Source of the DNA: JBCBAP01 sp038532435
Lineage (GTDB): Bacteria > Pseudomonadota > Alphaproteobacteria > Rhodobacterales > Rhodobacteraceae
Length of the DNA stretch: 64,000 nt
Assembly (NCBI GenBank): GCA_038532435.1
Contig: JBCBAP010000005.1
Span: 38,907 to 102,906, forward strand
Direction of reading: 5' to 3'
Part shown: positions 25,620 to 34,164 of the stretch, in pieces
Position numbering within the stretch: the stretch's first letter is position 1
How the letters are laid out: every line of letters starts with the position of its first letter
The notes under the pieces: generated by a model
Seen by the model: only the letters and a program-made list of their open reading frames with translations
Databases searched by the model: none
What the model was told of the DNA's origin: nothing
Made by a program: the position numbers and the translations under genes

Positions 25620-28248
25620 TCTCCCGCGCCTCCGCGAGGATCGTTGCCTGCGCCGCCGCAAGCCGGGCAATGGGCACCCGGAAGGGCGAGCAGGACACAT
25701 AGTCAAAGCCCGCAAGCTTGCAGAAATGGATCGAGGAGGGATCGCCCCCGTGCTCCCCGCAGAGGCCCAGCGTGATCTCCGGCTTGTGCCCCCGGGCGCG
25801 GCGCGCGGCGAGCAGCAAAAGCTCTCCCACACCTTCCACGTCGAGGGAGTGGAAGGGATCCTCCGGAAACACGCCCTGGTTCACGTAATCGCGCATGAAG
25901 CGGCCCGCGTCATCGCGGCTGAGCCCGTAGGTCATCTGCGTGAGGTCGTTGGTTCCGAAACTCATGAATGCGCAGCTCGCCGCGAGGTCGCCCGCGCGCA
26001 GGGCGGCGCGCGGGGTCTCGACCATGATCCCCAGCTTGTAGGTCAGGCTCACCTCCCGCTCCGCCTGTACGCCCGCGGCGATGGCGTCGATGCGGGCCTT
26101 GACCATCTCCACTTCCCGGTTTGCTGACACAAGCGGGATCATGATCTCCGGCACCACCTGTTCGATATGGGAGGTGTTGACGATGGCGGCAGCCTCAAAG
26201 ATCGCCCGCGCCTGCATGTCGTAGATCTCGGGCATGGTAACGCCGAGCCGGACGCCCCGCTTGCCCAGCATCGGGTTGAACTCGGTCAGATCCTCCGCCC
26301 GGGCGGCGATCGCGCTGACGGGCAGGTCCATCGCCTCCGCCAGGTCCCGCATCTCTCCCTTGGAATGGGGCAGGAACTCGTGAAGCGGCGGGTCGAGGAG
26401 CCGGATCGTCACCGGCTGGCCACGCATGATGTTGAAGACCTCGACAAAGTCGTCGCGCTGCATGGGCAGGAGCCGGTCGAGCGCCTGACCCCGAGCCTCG
26501 GTAGCGTCCGCGAGGATCATCTCCCGCATCGCGGTGATGCGGTCCTCGTGGAAGAACATGTGCTCGGTCCGGCAGAGGCCGATGCCGTCAACGGCGAAGT
26601 TCCGGGCGATGCGGGCATCCTGCGGCGTGTCCGCGTTCGCCCGTACGCCGATCCCGCGCACCTGATCAGCCCAGGACATGAGCGTGGCGAACGCTCCGGT
26701 AAATTCCGGCTGGATCATCGGCGGGCTGCCGGAAAGCACCTGACCGGCGGTGCCATCGAGCGTGATGACGTCGCCCTCCGCCAGCACGCGCCCGGTGCGG
26801 GTGACGAGCGTCTTCGCTTTCTGATCGAGCCGGATGTCGTTGGCACCCACCACGCAGGGAAGGCCGAGCCCCCGGGCGATGACCGCTGCGTGGCTGGTCA
26901 TGCCACCGCGCACGGTGAGCACGCCGACGGCGGAGTGCATGCCGCGAATATCCTCGGGGCTTGTCTCCACCCGCACGAGGATCGCCCCGTCCCCCTGTGC
27001 CTCTGTAGCCATCGCCACTTCCGGAGAGAAGGCGATGCGCCCGGTGGCGGCACCCGGGCTTGCGGGCAGGCCCGCGCCGAGCGCGTCCCGGGTTGCGCCG
27101 GGATGGATCTGGGGATGGAGGTGTTCGACGAGGCTCCGCGGTTCGATCCGCAGGAGGGCTTCCTCCCGCGTGATCGCCCCCCGCTTGGCAAGGTCGACGG
27201 CGATCCGGACGGCTGCGCGGGGTGCGCGCTGCGTCGGCGTCGCGTCGAGGATCCAGAGTGTTCCGTCCTCGATTGTGAACTCGAAGCTGAAGCAGTCGCC
27301 GAGCGCCATGGCGGCGCGGGTCCAGTGATCCTCAAGGAGGCGCGGGGCGTCCGGCAGCATTTCCTCCAGCGCCAGGGCACTTTGCCCCGCCGCCTCCTGC
27401 GCCTGCTGCGTCAGCAGATGGGGCGTGCGCAATCCCATGAGCGCGTCCTGCCCTTGGGCCTGGGGCAGGTAGCGTCCGGTCAGGCCCGGCGCACCGCTGC
27501 GGTCGTCGACCAGATGGGCCACTCCCGCACCGCACACCCCCTGCCCGATGCCGAGCGCCATGCGCTGGAGAATGAGAGCGAGGCCCGCATCCTCCGGCGC
27601 GCCCTTGGCCGTGCGCAGCATCCGCGCGGAGGGCGCGTTCCAGCCGCGCACCATCGCGTCGACCCCGGCGCAGAGCTGTTCCACCGGATCCTGCGGAAAC
27701 GGATCCTCCGTATCCTCGGCGATCAGCGACTTCGCATCGTCCACCAGCGCGCGCAGGGCGCGGGGCTCCAGATCCGCCTCTGACGCCGCGCCGGAATATT
27801 TCACATGGTCGAAGATGAGATTCTCGAAATCCTCCGGATCCATCCCCCGGACGATCTGCCCGAACCCTTGCAAAAGGCGAACATAGAGGATCAGCGCGCC
27901 CCGTTCGCCGACCCTGCGGGCAAGAGCGGGCAGACGCTCGTCAGTGATGCCGATGTTGAGCAGCGCCTCGGGCCCGCCCCACGCGGTTTCCGCCGGGGAG
28001 GCGCGCAGGGACAGGAGCCCGTCCTCATCGAGACGGGCGAACTGCGCCCGCGCCTCCTCCGCCATGACGGCGGTCGCGCCCTCCGCCCCGATCTCCGCCA
28101 CCGTCCCGGCGGGCAGGAGGACACCGCGCGGGATCGGCAGCCCCAGCTCCGCCAGCCGGGCCAGCCGGGCGCCCCGCTCGCCATAGCGGGCGGGATCGGC
28201 CCCGGCGCCAAGCTCGTGCAGGCGGATGTATCTGATCGCGGCGTCCAT
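25612..28248 (-). CDS. Pyruvate, phosphate dikinase-like protein (divergent ATP-grasp domain)
   Basis: An 878-aa protein with PPDK architecture: N-terminal ATP-grasp, central phosphohistidine domain (GGMTSHAAVIARGLGLPCVVG, split here; His near residue 450) and C-terminal PEP-utilising barrel (FGTNDLTQMTYGLSRDD; GLCGEHGGDP with the catalytic Cys). The last two domains are intact. In the ATP-grasp domain the usual GGKGANL is RYGERGARL, SMPGMMDTVLN is AETAWGGPEALLN, and LQTR is LDATPTQR, so ATP use is uncertain. Start ATG 28248 gives normal length with AGGGAA upstream; 28281 and 28332 are alternatives. It lies 156 bases downstream of glyS. Confidence 0.8.
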   Translation of the reverse strand: MDAAIRYIRLHELGAGADPARYGERGARLARLAELGLPIPRGVLLPAGTVAEIGAEGATAVMAEEARAQFARLDEDGLLSLRASPAETAWGGPEALLNIGITDERLPALARRVGERGALILYVRLLQGFGQIVRGMDPEDFENLIFDHVKYSGAASEADLEPRALRALVDDAKSLIAEDTEDPFPQDPVEQLCAGVDAMVRGWNAPSARMLRTAKGAPEDAGLALILQRMALGIGQGVCGAGVAHLVDDRSGAPGLTGRYLPQAQGQDALMGLRTPHLLTQQAQEAAGQSALALEEMLPDAPRLLEDHWTRAAMALGDCFSFEFTIEDGTLWILDATPTQRAPRAAVRIAVDLAKRGAITREEALLRIEPRSLVEHLHPQIHPGATRDALGAGLPASPGAATGRIAFSPEVAMATEAQGDGAILVRVETSPEDIRGMHSAVGVLTVRGGMTSHAAVIARGLGLPCVVGANDIRLDQKAKTLVTRTGRVLAEGDVITLDGTAGQVLSGSPPMIQPEFTGAFATLMSWADQVRGIGVRANADTPQDARIARNFAVDGIGLCRTEHMFFHEDRITAMREMILADATEARGQALDRLLPMQRDDFVEVFNIMRGQPVTIRLLDPPLHEFLPHSKGEMRDLAEAMDLPVSAIAARAEDLTEFNPMLGKRGVRLGVTMPEIYDMQARAIFEAAAIVNTSHIEQVVPEIMIPLVSANREVEMVKARIDAIAAGVQAEREVSLTYKLGIMVETPRAALRAGDLAASCAFMSFGTNDLTQMTYGLSRDDAGRFMRDYVNQGVFPEDPFHSLDVEGVGELLLLAARRARGHKPEITLGLCGEHGGDPSSIHFCKLAGFDYVSCSPFRVPIARLAAAQATILAEAREND

Positions 28249-28404
28249 CGCACCGGGTTCCCTTGTTTGCGGGTGCAGCATAGGCTCCGGTTCCGGCGAA
28301 AGGAAGGCGATTGCGGCGGTGCGTGTGCCCATGAAGGAGACGACCGTTCAACGAGCCGTCACCGGCCTCCCCGGCTGTCAGGCCGGAAGGGGCTGACGTG
28401 GCCC

Positions 28405-30510
28405 CTACCCTTCCAGAGCCTCGAACCGGGCGACCGGTGCCATGGCCGCACGGATCCGGTTGAGCAGGCAGAGCCGGTTACGCCGCACCACGGCATTGTC
28501 CGTGTTGACCTGCACATCGGTAAAGAACGCATCGATGGGCGCGCGCAGGGCCGCAAGGGCGGTCATGGCCCCCTCGAAATCCTCCGCTTTCAGCGCGGCG
28601 GCGATGGCAGGTTCGGCCCCGTCGAGGGCTGCGAACAACGCCCGCTCCGCATCTTCCTCGGCAAACTTCACGTCCGGGGTGCCCGAGTACTCGACACCGT
28701 CCTTCTTCTCCTCGGCGGCGAGGATGTTGTTCGCTCGCTTCCACCCCTGCACGAGGTTTTCGCCGTCCTCGGTGGTGAGAAAGGCCTGAAGCGACCGGAC
28801 GCGATTCACCAGCAGCACCAGATCATCCTGCCCGCCAAGCTGGAAACAAGCATCGATCACATCGTGGCGGATACCTTCGCCCCTCAGATGCACCTTCAAA
28901 CGATCGGCGATGAACGACAGCAGATCGTCCGTGTCGGCGACGGCCGGACCATCTCCCCGATCGCGGGCTCCGACCAGCGTTGCGGCACTGGGGAACGGCC
29001 CCTGCTGGGCGTTGAGGTTCATCCGCAAACCATTCCCGAGGACGAGCCGGACAACTCCCAGCGCCGCCCGCCGAAGGGCAAACGGATCCTTCGACCCTGT
29101 CGGTTTTTCGTCGATTGCCCAGAACCCGGTCAGCGTGTCGATCTTGTCCGCAAGGGCCACGGCGATGCTCACGGGTTCCGTCGGCACATCGTCGGACGGG
29201 CCGAGGGGCTGGTAGTGCGCCTCGCAGGCCGCAGCCACCGCGGGGGCGAGCCCTGCCTTCTCCGCATAGTAGCGCCCCATCAACCCCTGAAGCTCGGGGA
29301 ACTCATAGACCATCTCGGAGGCAAGGTCGGCCTTGGCCACTCTCGCGGCCTGCTCGGCCAAATCCGCGTCCGCGCCCACCATCGGCGCGATCTCCCGCGC
29401 GAGCGCTGCGACGCGGGCGATCCGGTCCGCGACGGTTCCAAGCTTGCTGTGGAAGGTCACGTTCTCAAGCGGCTTTGCCATGCCCTCTAGCCCGATCCGG
29501 TCCACCGTCCGCAGGTCATTCTCCCAGAAAAACTTGGCGTCCGCGAGTCGCGCTGCAAGCACCTTGCCGTTGCCCGCAAGGATCGTCGCGCCGCCATCCA
29601 CGGTTTCCCGGTTTGCGACCGTCACATACTTCTCGATCCGTCCGGTGCGGGGATTGCGGACGGAGAAAAATTTCTGGTGCTCCTTCATGGAGGTCTGCAG
29701 AACCTCCGGCGGCAGATCAAGGAACTCCTCAGCGATGTCGCCCATCAGCACGACAGGCCACTCGACCAGCCCTGCCACCTCCCGCAGCAGTCCCGGATCC
29801 TCAACGGCGTCGAGCCCCTGGGCGAATGCCATGTTGGTCGCCTCGGCCCAGATCCGCTCCCCCCGCTCCGCCGGATCGAGGATCACGTGGGCCTTCGCCA
29901 GCCGCGCGCGATAATCGTCGAACCCGGTGACCGAAAACCGCCCCGGCGCCATGAAACGATGGCCTTCCGTCGTATCGCCTGAGGAAGTCTCATCGACGCT
30001 GAGCGGCACAACCCGCGCCCCGCTTTCGTCCGACAACAGGCACAGGATGGAATGGAGTGGGCGCACCCAGCGCAGGGCACCGCTGCCCCAGCGCATGGAT
30101 TTCGGCCAGGGGAAGCTGCGGACGGTCGCCTCCAGCACCTCCGCAATCACATCCTCCGCGGGCCGGCCCTTGCGTTCGATCACCGCAAACCAGACATCGC
30201 CCTTTTTGTCGGCGCGCGCCTCAAGCTGGTCCTTCGTCAGGCCCGTGGAGCGCAGGAACCCCTCCAGCGCCTTTTCCGGTGCGTCGACCCGCGGACCCTT
30301 GCGTTCCTCCCGGACATCCGGCGTCTCCGCCAGCACACCTTCGACCGCCAGCGTCAGCCGCCGCGGCGTGGCGAAGGCACCGGCGGAAGCGTAGGTGAGC
30401 CCCGCCTCCACCATCCCGTCGGTGACGAGCCGCTTGAGGTCTTCGGCGGCCTTGGGTTGCATGCGGGCGGGGATCTCTTCCGAAAAGAGCTCGATCAGAA
30501 GGTCTGGCAT
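28405..30510 (-). CDS. glyS: Glycine--tRNA ligase beta subunit
   Basis: A 701-aa GlyRS beta chain of the alpha2beta2 enzyme. N-terminal LLIELFSEEIPARMQPKAAE and the EERKGPRVDAP stretch are typical, as is GLMGRYYAEKAGL in the HD-like middle and a C-terminal DALR-like region (NRLCLLNRIRAAM). Length fits the family. It follows DUF6446 by 24 bases in the glyQ operon; the catalytic alpha subunit is encoded at 31415-32353. Confidence 0.95.
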   Translation of the reverse strand: MPDLLIELFSEEIPARMQPKAAEDLKRLVTDGMVEAGLTYASAGAFATPRRLTLAVEGVLAETPDVREERKGPRVDAPEKALEGFLRSTGLTKDQLEARADKKGDVWFAVIERKGRPAEDVIAEVLEATVRSFPWPKSMRWGSGALRWVRPLHSILCLLSDESGARVVPLSVDETSSGDTTEGHRFMAPGRFSVTGFDDYRARLAKAHVILDPAERGERIWAEATNMAFAQGLDAVEDPGLLREVAGLVEWPVVLMGDIAEEFLDLPPEVLQTSMKEHQKFFSVRNPRTGRIEKYVTVANRETVDGGATILAGNGKVLAARLADAKFFWENDLRTVDRIGLEGMAKPLENVTFHSKLGTVADRIARVAALAREIAPMVGADADLAEQAARVAKADLASEMVYEFPELQGLMGRYYAEKAGLAPAVAAACEAHYQPLGPSDDVPTEPVSIAVALADKIDTLTGFWAIDEKPTGSKDPFALRRAALGVVRLVLGNGLRMNLNAQQGPFPSAATLVGARDRGDGPAVADTDDLLSFIADRLKVHLRGEGIRHDVIDACFQLGGQDDLVLLVNRVRSLQAFLTTEDGENLVQGWKRANNILAAEEKKDGVEYSGTPDVKFAEEDAERALFAALDGAEPAIAAALKAEDFEGAMTALAALRAPIDAFFTDVQVNTDNAVVRRNRLCLLNRIRAAMAPVARFEALEG

Positions 30511-30534
30511 CGTCGTTCCTCGTTCCTGCCCGGC

Positions 30535-31038
30535 CTACTGGCGCACGACGCCCTCGGGGGGCGGCGGGCAGCGCATGGGCAGCGGGTTCCCGGCGAAGGC
30601 CGCCGTACCGCAATCGTTGATCTGGCGCCACATGAAGGCGCGCCCGTCCGGATACTGGGCGATGAAGCGGGAGAAGCCGTAGGGAACGTTGTCCTCCGCG
30701 AGGATCGCGGTGGCATCCCCCGACGCAATGTCCCCCGCGATGGTCTCCGCATCGAAACAGTCGAACCAGGACGGCGCGTTCAGGGGCTCCGCGACCCGGG
30801 CGAACTCGTCCGAGGGCCAGTAGTCCCAGTCCACCGTGAAGCAGGCGCGCATCTTCAGGGGCGATGTGGGCGCATCGATGCCCCGGTAGTCGCTGACGGG
30901 AAAGGCGTCGCCATAGGCGTCCACTTCCGTAAGCCCGGTGACCTCCTCGTAATAGGCCGTCGTCTGGTAGTACCAGAGTACGGCCCCAAAGAGTGCGGCG
31001 AAGCCCAGCAGCGCGGAGATGACGTACTTGCCGGACAT
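30535..31038 (-). CDS. DUF6446 family membrane-anchored protein
   Basis: A 167-aa protein with one N-terminal membrane helix (YVISALLGFAALFGAVLWYY, about residues 5-24) and a periplasmic domain (YRGIDAPTSPLKMRACFTVD, WFDCFDAETIA, FMWRQINDCG) with four conserved cysteines. This family is found between glyQ and glyS in Rhodobacteraceae; function unknown. Its start overlaps the stop of the VOC gene by one base. Confidence 0.78.
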   Translation of the reverse strand: MSGKYVISALLGFAALFGAVLWYYQTTAYYEEVTGLTEVDAYGDAFPVSDYRGIDAPTSPLKMRACFTVDWDYWPSDEFARVAEPLNAPSWFDCFDAETIAGDIASGDATAILAEDNVPYGFSRFIAQYPDGRAFMWRQINDCGTAAFAGNPLPMRCPPPPEGVVRQ

Positions 31039-31418
31039 CAGGCAGCCTCCGGCAGGAATTGACCGAAGGCGACCCGGTTGCCCGCCGGATCGTCGAGCAT
31101 GATTTCCCGTACACCGTCAGGCGCGGGTTCGGTCCCCACGGCAATCGGGGCTCCCGCTGCACGGATCTCTGTGGCCAGTACAGCGACATCGTGCTCGTGG
31201 AGGCAATTCCGCCAGGCGTCGCGAACCCTCGGATCCGCGCCCTGCCGGGCAGTCAGCAAGACCCGGGCTCCGCCCCGGCAAAAGACGCCAAAGCCGGTGA
31301 CAGGGTCCCCCGCGTCGATCACCATGCCAAAGCCCGGCACGTCCGTCCAGAACGCCCGCGCCGCCGGAACGTCCCGGACCCGCAGCACCGGCACCGCGGA
31401 CTGCAGCGTCGCGCTCAC
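31038..31418 (-). CDS. VOC family (glyoxalase-like) protein
   Basis: A 126-aa protein with one vicinal-oxygen-chelate module: VPVLRVRDVPAARAFWTDVP (about residues 9-28) and the terminal REIMLDDPAGNRVAFGQF (about 104-121). The GTG at 31418 overlaps the glyQ stop (GTGA), fixing this start and showing translational coupling. Metal residues are partly present (E in REIML); some members of this subgroup are bleomycin-resistance-like binding proteins. Substrate unknown. Confidence 0.8.
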   Translation of the reverse strand: MSATLQSAVPVLRVRDVPAARAFWTDVPGFGMVIDAGDPVTGFGVFCRGGARVLLTARQGADPRVRDAWRNCLHEHDVAVLATEIRAAGAPIAVGTEPAPDGVREIMLDDPAGNRVAFGQFLPEAA

Positions 31419-32353
31419 GAGGCGTCCCGCCAGCCGCCGGCCTCGGTCCGCACGAAGGCATCCGCGCACTGTTTGGCGAGCGCCCGGACCCGCCCGATAT
31501 AGGCCTGCCGCTCGGTGACGGAGATCACGCCCCGCGCGTCGAGCAGGTTGAACAGGTGGCTTGCCTTGATGCACTGGTCGTAGGCGGGCTGGGCCATCAC
31601 GATCCGCCGCCCGGTCTTCGGGTCCGTATCGGGCTCCGCGAGAATGCGCGCGCACTCGCTTTCCGCATCCCTGAAATGCTGCTCCAGCATCGCGGTGTCC
31701 GCGGTGTCGAAGTTCCAGCGCGCATATTGCCGCTCCGCGTCCCGGAACACGTCCCCGTAGGTGAGCGGGATCGGCGTTTGCGGGTCGTTGAAGGGCATTT
31801 CGTTGCCGTCATCATAGCCGAGCACGTACATCGCAAGCCGCTCCAGCCCGTAGGTGAGCTCGCCCGAAACAGGATGGCAATCGTGCCCGCCGACCTGCTG
31901 GAAATAGGTGAACTGGCTCACCTCCATCCCGTCGCACCAGACCTCCCAGCCGAGGCCCCAGGCGCCAAGCGTCGGGCTCTCCCAATCATCCTCGACGAAG
32001 CGGATATCGTGCAGATCCATGTCGATGCCGATTGCGGCAAGGCTGCCCAGATAGATCTCCTGCAGATCCTTCGGCGAGGGTTTGATGATCACCTGGAACT
32101 GATAGTAGTGCTGCCAGCGGTTGGGGCTGTCGCCATATCGCCCGTCCGTCGGCCTGCGGGAGGGCTGCACATAGGCCGCCGCCCAGTGGTTGTCACCCAG
32201 CGCGCGCAGGGTCGTCGCAGGGTGAAACGTGCCCGCCCCGACCTCCATGTCGTAGGGCTGCAGGATGGCGCATCCCTTCTCCGCCCAGTAGGACTGAAGG
32301 CGCAGGATGATCTCCTGAAAACTCTTCGGTGCATCGGGTTTGGAAACGGTCAT
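31415..32353 (-). CDS. glyQ: Glycine--tRNA ligase alpha subunit
   Basis: A 312-aa class II catalytic subunit of glycyl-tRNA synthetase. Highly conserved motifs: QPYDMEVGAGTFHPATTLRA written in part, YVQPSRRPTDGRYGDSPNR, LGAWGLGWEVWCDGMEVSQF in part, and TYGLERLAMYV. Length is normal. First gene of the minus-strand operon glyQ-VOC-DUF6446-glyS-PPDK-meaB. The 243 bases upstream contain a copy of the dispersed element (32441-32474). Confidence 0.96.
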   Translation of the reverse strand: MTVSKPDAPKSFQEIILRLQSYWAEKGCAILQPYDMEVGAGTFHPATTLRALGDNHWAAAYVQPSRRPTDGRYGDSPNRWQHYYQFQVIIKPSPKDLQEIYLGSLAAIGIDMDLHDIRFVEDDWESPTLGAWGLGWEVWCDGMEVSQFTYFQQVGGHDCHPVSGELTYGLERLAMYVLGYDDGNEMPFNDPQTPIPLTYGDVFRDAERQYARWNFDTADTAMLEQHFRDAESECARILAEPDTDPKTGRRIVMAQPAYDQCIKASHLFNLLDARGVISVTERQAYIGRVRALAKQCADAFVRTEAGGWRDAS

Positions 32354-32440
32354 CTGCTCGGCCCTCGGTCAAACACGCGTCGTCTTAGGCCAGCCCGGCA
32401 GGCCCGTCAATCAGCCCGGATCGCCGCAGCGGGCACCCGC

Positions 32441-32474
32441 TTTCTTCTGGCCCAAAATATCCCCGCCGGAGGCT
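32441..32474 (-). repeat. Dispersed intergenic element, copy 2
   Basis: Read on the minus strand: AGCCTCCGGCGGGGATATTT, then TGGGCCAGAAGAAAG. It differs from copy 1 (14979-15014) at two bases over 34. It lies about 123 bases downstream of the trkH stop, in trkH orientation, and is preceded by CCCACCCGCCC (32535-32545 on the minus strand), the same arrangement as copy 1. Confidence 0.7.
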
Positions 32475-32596
32475 CCAAGTGTGCAGCGGGCACCGCGCCG
32501 GTTGGCTCGCATGCCGGTGCCACCGGGCCAGAAAGGGCGGGTGGGGGGCCCGTTGCCCGGAGGGCGCGGTCCTGCCCTTTCCGGGGGGCGCCGGGC

Positions 32597-34051
32597 TCAC
32601 CCCCGCCAGAACCGCACGCTGAACAGCACGTAGACTGACAGAAGCTCTAGCCGCCCGATCAGCATGGTCATGGCGAGCACCCATTTCGCCGCGTCAGGCA
32701 GGCTGGCGAAGGTTTCCGTCGGCCCGATCCGCGGCCCAAGCCCTGGCCCGATGTTCGCAAGCGCGGTTGCCGCACCGGATAGCGCCGTCGTGGTGGACAG
32801 CCCCATCAACCCTAGCAGGATCGCCACCACCGCGAGCGTGAGCACGAAGAGGACGAAGAACGCCATGACCGACGAGATCACATCCTCCGGCACCGGACGG
32901 TTTTCGTATCGCGGCGTGAACACCCCGTGGGGATTGTGCAACTGCCGCACCTGGGTCACGAGAGCGGCGGCGAGCAGCTGGAACCGGAACACCTTGATCG
33001 AGCAGCATGTCGACCCAGCGCACCCCCCGATCAGACCGATCAGAAAGATCGTGGTGACCGGAAACGCCCCCCAGGTGTTGTAGTCGGCGGAGGCATAGCC
33101 CGTCCCGGTCAGAATAGAGACGGTGTTGAAGAGCGCCTTGCGGAACGCAAACTCCAGATCACCGGGCGTATTCACCGCCTGCCAAAGGGCGATGCCCGCA
33201 ACCGTGATGCCCACGATGGAGAAAAAGACGCGGATCTGACTGTCCTGGAAGAGCGGCCGCGCCGTCCCACTCAAAAGCTGCACGTAGCGCACGAAGGGCA
33301 GGCTCGCGAGCAGCATGAAGACCACGGCAACATACTCTGCAGCCGCGGGCACCCGGGCAAAGGAATCGTTGTAGTTGGCGTAACCCCCCGTCGCCACAGT
33401 GGTCATCGCGTGCACCAGCGCGTCGATGAAGGACAGCCCCGCCCAGCTGTAGGCAAGCAGGGCCATGACCGTCAGCGCCAGATAGATCGACGAGACCGAG
33501 CCCGCGATCTCCGCTGCCCGGGGCAGGATCTTGCCGAACGTGTCGAACCCTTCGGAGCGGAAGATCTGCATGCCCCCGACCTTGAGCATCGGAAGGAACG
33601 CCATCGCCATGACGATGATCCCGATGCCGCCGAACCATTGCAGCATCCCCCGCCAGAGCTTGAGGCCGAGGCTTAGACCCTCGATATCCACGTAGATCGT
33701 CGAACCGGTGGTGGTCAGCCCGGACATCGCCTCGAAGAACGCGTCCGTGTAACTCACCCCCATGGGCTCCGGCGCGACCCAGAAGGGCACCGCACCGAAG
33801 ATCGGCAGGGCAAGCCAGCATCCCGTTGTCAGCAGAAACGTCTGCTGGATCGTGAGACCCCGGGTGATGCTGTCCGCACAGCTCAGGATGAGGGAGATTC
33901 CGAACGCTATGGCGAAGAAGGCCGAAAACGCGAACGTCGACCAGGTCGCCGCCCCCTCGAACATGTCCGCGAGGAGCGGGATCACCATTGTCAGCCCCAG
34001 CGCGGTGACGAGCAGACCGATCACATAGCCGATGGGGCGGAACGAAATCAT
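32597..34051 (-). CDS. trkH: TrkH family potassium uptake protein
   Basis: A 484-aa integral membrane protein with four pore-loop repeats ending in a filter glycine: SGLTTTGSTIY (about 109-119), MTTVATGGYANY, SILTGTGYASADY and LANIGPGLGP. About ten hydrophobic helices are visible. This is the ion-conducting subunit of the Trk system, normally gated by cytoplasmic TrkA, which is not in this window. Start 34051 (MISFRPIGYVIG) is preferred to a longer frame lacking family similarity. Confidence 0.92.
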   Translation of the reverse strand: MISFRPIGYVIGLLVTALGLTMVIPLLADMFEGAATWSTFAFSAFFAIAFGISLILSCADSITRGLTIQQTFLLTTGCWLALPIFGAVPFWVAPEPMGVSYTDAFFEAMSGLTTTGSTIYVDIEGLSLGLKLWRGMLQWFGGIGIIVMAMAFLPMLKVGGMQIFRSEGFDTFGKILPRAAEIAGSVSSIYLALTVMALLAYSWAGLSFIDALVHAMTTVATGGYANYNDSFARVPAAAEYVAVVFMLLASLPFVRYVQLLSGTARPLFQDSQIRVFFSIVGITVAGIALWQAVNTPGDLEFAFRKALFNTVSILTGTGYASADYNTWGAFPVTTIFLIGLIGGCAGSTCCSIKVFRFQLLAAALVTQVRQLHNPHGVFTPRYENRPVPEDVISSVMAFFVLFVLTLAVVAILLGLMGLSTTTALSGAATALANIGPGLGPRIGPTETFASLPDAAKWVLAMTMLIGRLELLSVYVLFSVRFWRG

Positions 34052-34164
34052 GGGCGGAGGGTCATCGCAGCCCGCCTTCCGTGTCAAGCGTGAAGCGCTG
34101 AAGCCGCTTTGCACCGGGCCCGGGAGCGCTTAGCCTGGCGTGACCCTGCCGGAGTGATGTCGCC

